Part shown: one piece after another, positions 8,807-18,066 of the stretch
How the letters are laid out: every line of letters starts with the position of its first letter
Numbering within the stretch: the first letter of the stretch is position 1
Assembly (NCBI RefSeq): GCF_001884735.1
Contig: NZ_MJAP01000035.1
Span: 51,804 to 115,803 of the forward strand
Length of the DNA: 64,000 nucleotides
Direction of reading: 5' to 3'
Source of the DNA: Natronohydrobacter thiooxidans
Lineage (GTDB): Bacteria > Pseudomonadota > Alphaproteobacteria > Rhodobacterales > Rhodobacteraceae
Program-made: the position numbers and the translations under genes
The notes under the pieces: model-generated
What the model was told of the DNA's origin: nothing
The model's input: the letters and a program-made list of their open reading frames with translations, nothing else
Database searches by the model: none

Positions 8807-9027
8807 AATTCCTACTCCTGACTGGGCGCGGCGGGCGCGCAACGTTGACACTTTTGGGGCCGGCCATTACATCGCTGGCAGGTCTGGCCTGCTTGGGGTC
8901 GTGCGGTTCACCTGCCCTTCTATGGAAGCCAGTGCGCGCCGACAAGCCCGGCATCTCCCAGGGACCATGACGATTTGGTTAGCGGCAGGACATCTGGCCG
9001 CGCAACGGTATAAAGGGCGAACTACGC

Positions 9028-11718
9028 ATGCTGGGTCTTGGCGCGATCACGAAGAAGGTTTTCGGAACAGCGAATGATCGCAAGGTAAAGACAGTTCGTC
9101 CGTTGGTCGCGAAGATCAATGCACTGGAACCTGAGTTTCAGGCCCTGTCCGACGAGGGGCTGATCGCCAAGACCGAGGAGTTGAAGGCGCGTGTCGCCGA
9201 AGGCGAAAGCCTTGATGCGGTGCTGCCCGAAGCTTTCGCCAATTGTCGCGAAGGTGCACGCCGCGCGCTTGGCCTGCGCGCTTTCGATGTGCAGTTGATC
9301 GGGGGCATTTTCCTGCATCAGGGCAATATCGCCGAGATGAAAACCGGGGAAGGCAAAACGCTGGTCGCCACTTTCCCTGCCTATCTGAATGCCCTGACCG
9401 GGCTTGGCGTGCATGTCGTGACGGTCAATGACTATCTGGCCAAGCGCGATGCCGAATGGATGAGCAAGGTCTTTGCCAAGCTTGGCATGCGCACCGGCGT
9501 CGTCTATTCGCAGCAGCCCGTCGCCGAGAAGCGCGACGCCTATGCCGCCGATGTGACCTATGCCACGAATAACGAACTGGGCTTCGATTATCTGCGCGAC
9601 AATATGTGCATGCGCATCGAGGATATGAACCAGCGCGGTCACTATTTTGCGATCGTGGACGAGGTTGACTCGATCCTGATCGACGAGGCGCGCACGCCGC
9701 TGATCATTTCCGGGCCATCCGAGGATCGCTCGGATCTCTATGTGAAAGTGGATGCGCTGATCCCATCGCTGCAGCCCGAGCATTATGTGATCGACGAGAA
9801 GATCCGCAACGCCACCCTGACCGATGACGGCAATGAGTTCATTGAAGAGAAGCTGCGCGAAGCGGGGCTTCTGCCGGAAGGGCGTGCGCTTTATGATCCG
9901 GAATCCACCTCGCTGGTGCACCATGTCAATCAGGGTCTGCGCGCGCATAAGCTGTTCCTGAAGGACCAGAATTATATTGTCCGCGATGGTGAAGTCATCC
10001 TGATCGACGAATTCACCGGTCGGATGATGGTCGGTCGCCGCCTGAATGAAGGGCTGCATCAAGCCATCGAGGCGAAAGAGAATGTCGCGATCAAGCCCGA
10101 GAACGTCACCTATGCCTCGGTCACGTTCCAGAATTATTTCCGCCGCTACAAAAAACTTGCGGGCATGACCGGGACCGCCGCGACCGAAGCTGCGGAATTC
10201 CGTGAAATCTACAATATCGGCGTGGTCGAGATCCCGACCAACCTGCCGATCGCCCGGCTTGACGAGCATGATCAGGTCTATCGCACGGCGAAGGAAAAGC
10301 TTGAGGGCGTGCTGCAGGAGATCCGTGACGCACATGCCAAGGGTCAGCCGATCCTCGTCGGGACAACCTCGATCGAAAAATCGGAGGAGTTGTCGAACCT
10401 GCTGAAAGACGCAGGCATTCCGCATAACGTTCTGAACGCCCGGCAGCACGAACAGGAAGCGCAGATCGTCGCGGATGCAGGTCGGCTTGGCGCTGTCACG
10501 ATTGCCACAAACATGGCCGGGCGCGGCACCGATATTCAACTGGGCGGCAATGTCGAAATGCGCGTGCTGCAGGCGCTGGCCAACGACCCCGAGGCTGACC
10601 CGGAAGCAACCCGCGCGCGGATTGAGGCCGAGGTCGCCGATGAGAAGGCCAAGGTCAAGGACGCAGGCGGGTTGTTCGTGCTGGCCACGGAGCGCCATGA
10701 AAGCCGCCGGATCGACAATCAGTTGCGCGGACGCTCTGGCCGTCAGGGGGATCCGGGCCGTTCGGTGTTCTTCCTCAGCCTCGAAGATGACCTGATGCGG
10801 ATTTTCGGATCCGAACGGCTGGAGAAAGTGCTTTCAACGCTGGGCATGAAGGACGGCGAGGCGATTGTGCACCCCTGGGTGAACAAGTCGCTGGAAAAGG
10901 CGCAGGCCAAGGTCGAGGCGCGCAACTTCGATATACGCAAGGAATTGCTGAAATACGACAACGTGATGAATGACCAGCGCAGGGTGATCTTTGACCAGCG
11001 TCTGGAAATCATGGAAGCGGATGACCTGTCCGAAATCATTGATGACATGCGTCATCAGGTCGTGGATGACCTGATCGACCTGCATATGCCGCCGAAATCC
11101 TATTCCGAGCAATGGGACATGGAGGGTCTGCGCGCGCAGGTGCGCGAGAAACTCGGATTCGACACCCCAGCCGAAGCCTGGGGCGAGGAAGATGGCGTTG
11201 ATCAGGAAGTGGTGCGCGAGCGCCTTATCGAGGCATCTGATGCGCTGATGGTCGAGAAACAGGCGCAGTTCGGGGAAGCCACGCTGCGCAACCTTGAAAA
11301 GCAGGTCCTGCTGGAAACCATCGACCGCAAGTGGCGCGAGCATCTGCTGACGCTCGATCATCTGCGCTCGGCGGTGCGCTTCCGCGGCTATGCGCAGAAA
11401 GACCCGCTCAACGAATACAAATCCGAAGGCTTCCTGCTGTTCGAGAAGATGCTCAACTCGCTGCGCGAAGATGTGTCGCGCTACCTGTCGCGCATCCGCC
11501 CGCTGAGCGAGGAGGAGCAGCGCGAGATGATGCGCCAGATCGCGCTGCAGCAGCAGAGTCTTGCTGTGGCCGAAGCAAATCAGGGGGAAGCCCCGGAACC
11601 GTTAGTCGCGGGTTTCGATGAAACCGATCCGGCGACATGGGGGAGCCCGGGGCGCAATGACCCCTGCCCCTGTGGCTCGGGCAAAAAGTTCAAGCATTGT
11701 CACGGGAGCGTGCTTTAA
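9028..11718 (+). CDS. secA: Preprotein translocase ATPase SecA
   Basis: An 896-residue SecA. Walker A is MKTGEGKTL at about 105-112 and the DEAD-like box is VDEVDSILIDEARTPL near 210. ATNMAGRGTDI and RGRSGRQGDPG mark the second nucleotide-binding domain. The C-terminal zinc tail CPCGSGKKFKHCHG, which binds SecB and lipids, is intact. The length is normal for the order. It drives post-translational export of unfolded proteins through SecYEG. Confidence 0.98.
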   Translation: MLGLGAITKKVFGTANDRKVKTVRPLVAKINALEPEFQALSDEGLIAKTEELKARVAEGESLDAVLPEAFANCREGARRALGLRAFDVQLIGGIFLHQGNIAEMKTGEGKTLVATFPAYLNALTGLGVHVVTVNDYLAKRDAEWMSKVFAKLGMRTGVVYSQQPVAEKRDAYAADVTYATNNELGFDYLRDNMCMRIEDMNQRGHYFAIVDEVDSILIDEARTPLIISGPSEDRSDLYVKVDALIPSLQPEHYVIDEKIRNATLTDDGNEFIEEKLREAGLLPEGRALYDPESTSLVHHVNQGLRAHKLFLKDQNYIVRDGEVILIDEFTGRMMVGRRLNEGLHQAIEAKENVAIKPENVTYASVTFQNYFRRYKKLAGMTGTAATEAAEFREIYNIGVVEIPTNLPIARLDEHDQVYRTAKEKLEGVLQEIRDAHAKGQPILVGTTSIEKSEELSNLLKDAGIPHNVLNARQHEQEAQIVADAGRLGAVTIATNMAGRGTDIQLGGNVEMRVLQALANDPEADPEATRARIEAEVADEKAKVKDAGGLFVLATERHESRRIDNQLRGRSGRQGDPGRSVFFLSLEDDLMRIFGSERLEKVLSTLGMKDGEAIVHPWVNKSLEKAQAKVEARNFDIRKELLKYDNVMNDQRRVIFDQRLEIMEADDLSEIIDDMRHQVVDDLIDLHMPPKSYSEQWDMEGLRAQVREKLGFDTPAEAWGEEDGVDQEVVRERLIEASDALMVEKQAQFGEATLRNLEKQVLLETIDRKWREHLLTLDHLRSAVRFRGYAQKDPLNEYKSEGFLLFEKMLNSLREDVSRYLSRIRPLSEEEQREMMRQIALQQQSLAVAEANQGEAPEPLVAGFDETDPATWGSPGRNDPCPCGSGKKFKHCHGSVL

Positions 11719-11834
11719 TCCTGCACATGGGTCAATTTTGTTTCACAATCTGACTTTGTGACATTCTTCGGCCCCAAATCCGCCCGATTCGACCCGCATC
11801 TTGCGCTCAACCGTTCGAAGTTGGATGCAAGAAC

Positions 11835-12860
11835 ATGAAAAAGCAGACGATCATTCGCGGAGTTGCCATTGTGGTGGCGGGGATTTCAGCCTCGGTCTAT
11901 GGTGCACAGCATTTGTCAGGCAATCGCAGCGGGGTGAGCTCTGTTGCGCAGATTGCCGCCCCGGGTTCGACCGCGCAGATCAGAAGCGCCGGTTTTCTTG
12001 GCGGAAGCGTGCCGTCAGCGCCAGAAGATCATGCAATCACGGTAAATGAAACCAGCTTTGCCGCACTGACCGAGGGGACGGACCTTGCATCAGGTGAAGC
12101 GGCGCTGGACTTCGCCCCTCAGCTTGAAGCAGCCGGGAACACGCTTACACCGGGCGGCCCGGACTGCACACCGCGCCTGACGGCGCACGCGGCGATTGAC
12201 GCGCTTATCGAAGTGTCGCTATCGGCCCCGTGTCATCCGCAGGAACGGTTGGTGATCAGTCACGCAGACCTGGCATTCAGCGCCTATACCTCGGAGAATG
12301 GCGGCTTCTCGACCTATCTGCCAGCACTCTCGGCGGATGGGAAAATCGACATTTTCCTCGGCGAGGATCACTTCTTACAAACCGAAACGCTGGTGCCGGA
12401 TGTCGATGCGCATATCCGTGTGGCACTGCAATGGGTGGGGGATGCAGAGTTTTCACTGCACGCCTATCACATGGGCGCCCGCTTCGGAGAGGCGGGGCAT
12501 ATTCACGCCCTCAAGCCCTTCGACGCCGATCTGGACGAAGCCTTCCTGATCTCGCTTGGAGACAAGCGCGGTCCGGAGCCAATGCTTGCGGAAATTTACT
12601 CCATTCCGACGCATCTGGTGGGCAGCAGTCGTGTCGAACTTGCGCTGGATTTCGGTGGCGAAGATTGCGGGCGTGACCTGTCGGCTTTCGTTCTGCAATC
12701 CGGCGGCGGCGCCGCAACCGAAGTCAATGATGCCAGCTTCGCCACTCCGGACTGCCCTGCCCAGAGCGGCACACTGATTATGCCGCTCACCCTGCCGGCC
12801 GTGCAACACGCGGGCATCACTCCAACTGACGGGGTTTTTCTGTCTGGTGTGCTGGACTGA
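11835..12860 (+). CDS. Uncharacterised exported or membrane-anchored protein downstream of secA
   Basis: A 341-residue protein. Residues ~8-24 (RGVAIVVAGISASVYGA) form one hydrophobic segment that could be an uncleaved signal anchor or signal peptide. The rest is acidic, beta-rich and soluble-looking, with a few paired cysteines (for example PDCTPRL, SAPCHPQ, GEDCGRD, TPDCPAQ) that could form disulfides outside the cytoplasm. I recognise no domain. Similar proteins beside secA in roseobacters are sometimes labelled 'translocase', apparently only from position. The gap to secA is 116 bp. Confidence 0.65.
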   Translation: MKKQTIIRGVAIVVAGISASVYGAQHLSGNRSGVSSVAQIAAPGSTAQIRSAGFLGGSVPSAPEDHAITVNETSFAALTEGTDLASGEAALDFAPQLEAAGNTLTPGGPDCTPRLTAHAAIDALIEVSLSAPCHPQERLVISHADLAFSAYTSENGGFSTYLPALSADGKIDIFLGEDHFLQTETLVPDVDAHIRVALQWVGDAEFSLHAYHMGARFGEAGHIHALKPFDADLDEAFLISLGDKRGPEPMLAEIYSIPTHLVGSSRVELALDFGGEDCGRDLSAFVLQSGGGAATEVNDASFATPDCPAQSGTLIMPLTLPAVQHAGITPTDGVFLSGVLD

Positions 12861-12907
12861 ACCGCCCTGCGTTGGGTGGGACGTCCCCGGCGGTGCTGCA
12901 AGCCCCG

Positions 12908-13642
12908 TCAAAGCAACCCTTCGCTGCGCAAGCTGATCTCGCGGGAATGGCCGATGATCAGATGATCATGGACTGTGATCGACAAAGCTTCCGCCGCGCG
13001 CCGGACCATCTGCGTCATCGCGATATCCGCCTCTGATGGCGTAGGATCACCAGAAGGGTGGTTGTGGACAAGAATCAAGGCTGACGCATTCAACTCCAAA
13101 GCCTGTCGCAGGATCTCGCGTGGGTAGACCGGGACATGATCGACAGTCCCGTCGCCGAGCACAAGATCCGCGATCAGTACATTCTTGCGGTCCAGAAACA
13201 GAACGCGGAACTGCTCTGTCTCGCGATGCGCAAGTGATGTATGACAATAATCCAGCAATGCGTTCCAGTTCGATATGATCGGACGGTTCAGGATACGCGC
13301 ACGCGCCATGCGCTGCGCACATGCCTCCAGAAGCTTGAGCTCAGCGACCATAGCCTCCGACATCCCGGGAACCGCACGCAAGCGGACGGGTGCTGCGGCC
13401 ACAACCCTGTTCAGATCGCCAAATGTGTCGAGCAGCCGTTGCGCCAGCAGTCCGATACTCGAATCTGGCAGTGCATCCGACAGAAGCATTTCCAGCAGGT
13501 CGCAGTCCGAGATCGTTCGCAAACTGCCCTCGACAAAACCCCCACGACGTGCTGCAGCAGTAGCAAGCTGCCCTGAAGCGGCGGGTCTCGCAGCGAATAA
13601 CGACAAGCCTTGATCTGTGAAACTGGCATGATCTGCACGCAT
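12908..13642 (-). CDS. radC: RadC family JAB/MPN-domain protein
   Basis: A RadC-type protein. A helix-hairpin-helix-like N-terminal part (LRAVPGMSEAMVAELKLLEA) is followed by the JAMM metalloprotease-like motif HNHPSGDPTPSEAD and the ending HDHLIIG. The family was once linked to DNA repair; the biochemical role is unsettled. The frame is open up to about 13825, but the start at 13642 (244 residues) gives the family's usual N-terminus (MRADHASF...). No good ribosome-binding site marks any of the candidate ATGs at 13795, 13735 or 13642, so the start is uncertain. Confidence 0.85.
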   Translation of the reverse strand: MRADHASFTDQGLSLFAARPAASGQLATAAARRGGFVEGSLRTISDCDLLEMLLSDALPDSSIGLLAQRLLDTFGDLNRVVAAAPVRLRAVPGMSEAMVAELKLLEACAQRMARARILNRPIISNWNALLDYCHTSLAHRETEQFRVLFLDRKNVLIADLVLGDGTVDHVPVYPREILRQALELNASALILVHNHPSGDPTPSEADIAMTQMVRRAAEALSITVHDHLIIGHSREISLRSEGLL

Positions 13643-13794
13643 GCCGCGATCATGACTCAGGGAATCATAACAACGCGTTAACCACGGCCTTTTCTGCTCA
13701 GAAATGTTGCCAGATCCAGAGTCTGGTGTTAGCATTATCACAAGTGTGGCATTTCCCTGTGATTTAGCAGGATTCCGCGCACTTGGACGGGGCA

Positions 13795-13822
13795 TTTTGA
13801 GCAGTTGATAAAAGCATATAAT
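13795..13822 (+). promoter_or_regulatory. Sigma-70-type promoter of the small exported protein gene
   Basis: A perfect -10 box TATAAT at 13817-13822 with a fair -35 box TTTTGA at 13795-13800 (16-bp spacer). It lies just upstream of a strong TTGGAGGACT ribosome-binding site and the ATG at 13849. Confidence 0.6.
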
Positions 13823-13848
13823 CAAACCTTATCGATTGGAGGACTACA

Positions 13849-14145
13849 ATGAAGAAGATCGCACTCCCGGCACTTGCACTGGCAATGGCTCCGTTTCTCG
13901 CGACACCGGCGGCTGCATGGAAGGGTCACGTCGTCGAATGTTTCGACAAAGTCTATGTGGCTCCTGAATACAAGACCACCAAGCATCTGGTGAAAGCGGC
14001 AAAAACCACTCTGGAATACCGCAACGGCAAAGGCATGGAGCAAATCTATCGCATGCACTACCCGGCGATCTACGAAGAGAAGAAGCATCTCGTTCGTCCC
14101 GGTCACTATGTGATGCGCCCTGCGCCCTGCCGCAAAGGCAACTAA
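13849..14145 (+). CDS. Small exported protein of unknown function
   Basis: A 98-residue protein with a clear Sec signal peptide (MKKIALPALALAMAPFLATP, cleavage after AAA). The mature part of about 75 residues is basic, rich in Tyr, His and Lys, and has two cysteines (VECFDK near the start, APCRKG at the end) that could form a disulfide. I recognise no domain. It has its own promoter and a strong GGAGG site, which suggests high expression. It stands alone between radC (opposite strand) and the lipoprotein gene. Confidence 0.7.
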   Translation: MKKIALPALALAMAPFLATPAAAWKGHVVECFDKVYVAPEYKTTKHLVKAAKTTLEYRNGKGMEQIYRMHYPAIYEEKKHLVRPGHYVMRPAPCRKGN

Positions 14146-14243
14146 CCCTTTACGCATCTGACTTCTGAAAAGATCGCGCGCCCATTTGCGGGTAACTCTT
14201 GGTCGCAGATGATCAACAGGACGGAAGTTCGAAGCTTTTTCCT

Positions 14244-14266
14244 CGGCGCGCTCATATAGCGCGCCG
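14244..14266. repeat. Inverted repeat / possible terminator
   Basis: A perfect 9-bp stem CGGCGCGCT / AGCGCGCCG with a CATAT loop lies between the small exported protein and the lipoprotein gene. No U-tract follows on either strand, so it may end or stabilise the upstream transcript. Confidence 0.45.
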
Positions 14267-14331
14267 AATCTCAGATGAATCCCCGTGGCGTCATCTTTTT
14301 GGTTGCGCCCCCAGGCTGAGGAAAGCGGAAC

Positions 14332-14670
14332 ATGCGTGCACTACTACTTCTGGCGGGCACTTTGGCGATTTCAGGATGCGCATATTTCTTCCCAAGTCGC
14401 TCGGAGAGTTCATGCGACGCCGCGAGCCACGCGCTCCGGGTTCACGACTCCCGGATTGAAGCGGCGCGCGCGAGTGGCAGCATGGGGTTCACGGCCAATC
14501 TCGCGACCCGCGGCTACCAGACCTATCATTGCGTCACGACGCGGGGCAATCAGGTCGCCTGCTCGACACTTGAACATGGCCTGCACAATCACGCGTCCAC
14601 CCAGGTCAAACGGCTGATACGCGAACGCAGCATGATTGAAAATCGTGTCGCACGCGCCTGCGGGCTTTGA
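14332..14670 (+). CDS. Small putative lipoprotein of unknown function
   Basis: A 112-residue protein with a lipoprotein signal: a hydrophobic stretch MRALLLLAGTL followed by the lipobox LAISGC, which puts the lipidated Cys at residue 16. The mature part has four more cysteines (SSCDAA, YHCVTT, VACST, RACGL) and no known domain. The +2 residue is Ala, compatible with the outer membrane. Its stop lies directly against the stop of dnaJ on the other strand, with no gap. Confidence 0.62.
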   Translation: MRALLLLAGTLAISGCAYFFPSRSESSCDAASHALRVHDSRIEAARASGSMGFTANLATRGYQTYHCVTTRGNQVACSTLEHGLHNHASTQVKRLIRERSMIENRVARACGL

Positions 14671-15822
14671 TCAGCCCTTCATGCCGTCCCAGAAACCTTT
14701 GACCTTGTCAAAGAAACCCGAGCTTTCGGGGTTGTTCTCTGCGCTGAGCTTTTCGAACTCCTGCAGCAGTTCTTTCTGACGCTGTGTCAGATTGACAGGT
14801 GTTTCCACGGCCAGTTCGATCAGCATGTCGCCCTGCCCCCCCCCGCGCAGCGCGGGCATGCCCTTGCCACGCAGGCGCATCTGACGGCCGGACTGGCTGC
14901 CTGCAGGGACTTTGACACGCGACCTGCCACCGTCGATTGTCGGCACTTCCACCTCGCCGCCAAGGGCTGCGCGCGCCATGCTGACGGGAACGCGGCAATG
15001 AAGCGTCAGATCATCGCGCTTGAAGATCTGATGCTCGGCCACATTGACGAAAATATACAGATCGCCCGAGGGACCACCCCGCAGCCCGGCTTCGCCTTCG
15101 CCAGAGAGCCGAATCCGCGTGCCGGTTTCAACCCCCGCCGGAATGTTCACAGAGAGGCTGGCCTCTTTCTCGACCCGACCTGATCCGGTGCAAACCTTGC
15201 ACGGATTCTTGACAATCTGCCCGGAGCCGCCGCAGGTCGGACAAGTCCGCTCGACCGTGAAAAACCCTTGCTGCGCGCGTACCTTGCCCATTCCGGAGCA
15301 GGTCGGACAGGTGACAGGCTCAGCGCCACCTTCGGCACCGGTCCCGCTGCAGGATTCACATTCGGACAGGCGCGGGACACGGATGGTTCTGCGCGTGCCG
15401 GAATAGGCTTCTTCCAAGGAAATCCGCATATTGTAGCGCAGATCCGAGCCGCGCGTGGCGCGCGATCTTGCGTTGCCGCGCCCACCGCCAACGAAATCAC
15501 CGAAGAGATCCTCGAACACATCAGAAAAGGCGCTGGCGAAATCGGCATTGCCGCCAAAACCCCCGGGCCGACCACCCTGTCCTGCCCCCATTCCGCCATC
15601 GAATGCCGCGTGGCCATAGCGGTCATAGGCAGCTTTCTTGTCGGGGTCTTTCAGGGCATCATAAGCCTCGTTCACTTCCTTGAACTGGGCTTCGGCATCA
15701 GGATTTTCAGAGTTGCGATCAGGGTGCAACTCCTTGGCTTTCCGGCGATAGGCTTTCTTCAACTCTTCGGCAGAAGCATTCCGATCAACCCCGAGCACAT
15801 CGTAGAAATCGCGTTTGGCCAT
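14671..15822 (-). CDS. dnaJ: Molecular chaperone DnaJ
   Basis: A 383-residue class A J-protein. It has an N-terminal J domain with the HPD triad (LHPDRN), a Gly/Phe-rich linker (FDGGMGAGQGGRPGGFGG), four CxxCxGxG zinc-finger repeats (CESCSGTG, CPTCSGMG, CPTCGGSG, CKVCTGSG) and the C-terminal substrate domains. It stimulates the ATPase of DnaK and delivers clients. It follows dnaK on the same strand after 72 bp, the usual heat-shock operon arrangement. Confidence 0.98.
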   Translation of the reverse strand: MAKRDFYDVLGVDRNASAEELKKAYRRKAKELHPDRNSENPDAEAQFKEVNEAYDALKDPDKKAAYDRYGHAAFDGGMGAGQGGRPGGFGGNADFASAFSDVFEDLFGDFVGGGRGNARSRATRGSDLRYNMRISLEEAYSGTRRTIRVPRLSECESCSGTGAEGGAEPVTCPTCSGMGKVRAQQGFFTVERTCPTCGGSGQIVKNPCKVCTGSGRVEKEASLSVNIPAGVETGTRIRLSGEGEAGLRGGPSGDLYIFVNVAEHQIFKRDDLTLHCRVPVSMARAALGGEVEVPTIDGGRSRVKVPAGSQSGRQMRLRGKGMPALRGGGQGDMLIELAVETPVNLTQRQKELLQEFEKLSAENNPESSGFFDKVKGFWDGMKG

Positions 15823-15846
15823 GGCGTTTTCGCTCCTAAGACGGCA

Positions 15847-15871
15847 CCCGATCTGATCTGGTCAGATCGGG
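15847..15871 (-). promoter_or_regulatory. Stem-loop between dnaK and dnaJ
   Basis: A perfect 10-bp inverted repeat CCCGATCTGA / TCAGATCGGG with a 5-base loop lies in the 72-bp dnaK-dnaJ gap. No U-tract follows in the direction of transcription. It therefore more likely stabilises or tunes the operon mRNA than terminates it fully. Confidence 0.5.
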
Positions 15872-15894
15872 CGCACGTTCCATCACCACAAGGC

Positions 15895-17805
15895 TTACTT
15901 GCGTTTGTCTTCGCCGAGATCTTCGAAATCGGCGTCCACAATGTCATCATCAACGCTGCGCGGACCTTCTTCACCTGCGTCACCAGACGCGGCTTCGGCT
16001 TGCGCCTTGTAGATGGCTTCACCCAGTTTCATCGACGCATCGGTAACATTCTGGATGCCGGATTTGATCTTGCCTGCATCCTCGCCCTCAAGCGTGTCCT
16101 TGAGCGCGGCGATGGCCAGCTCGATCGCCTCGACCGTGGTCGGGTCCACCTTGTCCTTATGCTCTTCGACGGCCTTCTCGGTCGAATGGATCAGGCTTTC
16201 GGCCTGATTCTTCGCCTCGACGAGTTCGCGGCGCTTCTTGTCGGCCTCGGCATTGGCTTCGGCGTCGCGCACCATCTTTTCGATATCCTCGTCGGACAGA
16301 CCGCCCGAAGCTTGAATGGTGATCTTCTGCTCCTTGCCGGTGCCCTTGTCCCTAGCCGAGACATTGACGATCCCGTTCGCGTCGATGTCGAAAGTCACTT
16401 CGATCTGCGGCATACCGCGCGGAGCGGGGGGGATATCTTCCAGATTGAACTGACCCAGAAGCTTGTTATCCGCCGCCATTTCACGCTCGCCCTGGAAGAC
16501 ACGGATCGTCACCGCGTTCTGATTGTCCTCGGCGGTCGAGAAGACCTGCGATTTCTTGGTCGGAATCGTGGTGTTGCGGTCGATCAGGCGGGTAAAGACA
16601 CCGCCCAGCGTTTCAATCCCCAGCGAGAGCGGGGTCACATCGAGCAGCACCACATCCTTGACATCGCCCTGCAACACGCCGGCCTGAATGGCCGCACCCA
16701 TTGCGACAACCTCATCAGGGTTCACACCCTTATGCGGTTCCTTGCCGAAGAAATTGGTTACTTCCTCGATCACCTTGGGCATGCGGGTCATGCCGCCCAC
16801 AAGGATCACCTCGTCAATGTCGCCTTTCGACAGACCGGCATCTTTCAGTGCTGCGGCACAGGGCTTGAGCGAGTTCTTGATCAGATCGCCAACCAGCGAT
16901 TCCAGCTTGGCGCGGGTCAGCTTCATCACCAGATGCAGCGGCTGGCCGGTGTTCTTGTCCATCGAGATAAAGGGCTGGTTGATCTCGGTCTGCGAGGACG
17001 AGCTGAGTTCGATCTTGGCTTTCTCGGCAGCTTCCTTCAGCCGCTGCAGCGCCATCTTGTCCATCGTCAGGTCAACGCCGTTCTCTTTCTTGAACTCGTC
17101 GGCAAGGTAATTGACGATGCGCATGTCGAAATCTTCACCACCCAGGAAGGTGTCCCCGTTGGTCGATTTCACTTCAAAGAGGCCATCATCAATTTCAAGA
17201 ATGGTGATATCGAACGTCCCGCCACCAAGGTCATAGACGGCAATGGTCCGGGTTTCCTTCTTGTCCAGACCATAGGCCAACGCGGCTGCCGTCGGTTCAT
17301 TGATGATGCGCAACACTTCCAGACCGGCGATCTTGCCTGCGTCCTTGGTCGCCTGACGCTGTGCGTCATTGAAATAGGCGGGTACAGTGATGACGGCCTG
17401 CGTGACTTTCTCGCCAAGATAGCTTTCGGCGGTTTCCTTCATCTTCTGCAGGATGAAGGCTGAAATCTGGCTGGGGCTGTACTTCTCGCCACGCGATTCA
17501 ACCCATGCATCACCATTGCCGCCGTCAATGATGGCATAGGGAACAAGTTTCTTGTCCTTTTCCACCTCGGCATCGGTCAAACGGCGCCCGATCAGGCGCT
17601 TGACCGCAAAAACCGTGTTGGTGGGGTTGGTGACGGCCTGACGCTTGGCGGGCTGGCCGACAAGGCGCTCATTCTCGGTGAAGGCCACAATGGACGGGGT
17701 GGTACGCGCCCCTTCGGAATTCTCGATCACACGCGGCTGGCTGCCATCCATGATGGCCACGCAGGAGTTGGTCGTGCCAAGGTCGATACCGATGACTTTA
17801 CCCAT
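15895..17805 (-). CDS. dnaK: Molecular chaperone DnaK (Hsp70)
   Basis: A 636-residue Hsp70. The start MGKVIGIDLGTTNSCVAIMD, the motif IINEPTAAALAYGLDK, the phosphate-2 loop VYDLGGGTFDITI, and the linker VLLDVTPLSLGIETLGG are all present. The C-terminus is acidic and ends in DADFEDLGEDKRK. The ATP-driven chaperone works with DnaJ and GrpE. It is transcribed towards dnaJ and is divergent from the BaeRF-type gene. Confidence 0.99.
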   Translation of the reverse strand: MGKVIGIDLGTTNSCVAIMDGSQPRVIENSEGARTTPSIVAFTENERLVGQPAKRQAVTNPTNTVFAVKRLIGRRLTDAEVEKDKKLVPYAIIDGGNGDAWVESRGEKYSPSQISAFILQKMKETAESYLGEKVTQAVITVPAYFNDAQRQATKDAGKIAGLEVLRIINEPTAAALAYGLDKKETRTIAVYDLGGGTFDITILEIDDGLFEVKSTNGDTFLGGEDFDMRIVNYLADEFKKENGVDLTMDKMALQRLKEAAEKAKIELSSSSQTEINQPFISMDKNTGQPLHLVMKLTRAKLESLVGDLIKNSLKPCAAALKDAGLSKGDIDEVILVGGMTRMPKVIEEVTNFFGKEPHKGVNPDEVVAMGAAIQAGVLQGDVKDVVLLDVTPLSLGIETLGGVFTRLIDRNTTIPTKKSQVFSTAEDNQNAVTIRVFQGEREMAADNKLLGQFNLEDIPPAPRGMPQIEVTFDIDANGIVNVSARDKGTGKEQKITIQASGGLSDEDIEKMVRDAEANAEADKKRRELVEAKNQAESLIHSTEKAVEEHKDKVDPTTVEAIELAIAALKDTLEGEDAGKIKSGIQNVTDASMKLGEAIYKAQAEAASGDAGEEGPRSVDDDIVDADFEDLGEDKRK

Positions 17806-17909
17806 AGTCTTGCATCCTCTTCTTCAAGCGATGTGGCAGCGGGCTGGTCCCATCAGGCCCCGGCCCATCAGAATTGTGTCAAAGCCCCGTGCCGGGGCGT
17901 CTTGGGCGC

Positions 17910-17938
17910 TATATAGGAAGGGGCTTGAGGCGCTGCAA
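17910..17938 (-). promoter_or_regulatory. Probable dnaK promoter
   Basis: On the minus strand TTGCAG (17933-17938) and TATATA (17910-17915) are separated by exactly 17 bp, about 105 bp before the dnaK ATG. The CCTATATA context also resembles the -10 element described for alphaproteobacterial heat-shock sigma-32 promoters. A GCCCCG-TGC-CGGGGC hairpin follows in the leader at 17884-17898. Confidence 0.5.
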
Positions 17939-18066
17939 CCGTCACAGAGCTGTGAAAAAGCGGTGATCCGAACTTTTCTTCCTGTCACGCGGCCTTGGCG
18001 GTCAGTTGCCATATCGGGGCGAAAATGGCATGCCGCAACCATCACTGAATAAGGAGTAGAGTAATC

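Noticed and set aside
9022..10698. Minus-strand open frame of 558 codons opposite secA
   Set aside because: Antisense shadow of secA; high-G+C third positions create long complementary frames.
14146..14331. Possible tRNA suggested by strong stems
   Set aside because: The stems do not fit a cloverleaf and there is no T-loop consensus.
15268..17463. Plus-strand open frame of 731 codons opposite dnaK and dnaJ
   Set aside because: It is the antisense shadow of two certain chaperone genes. The translation has low-complexity composition and no domain.
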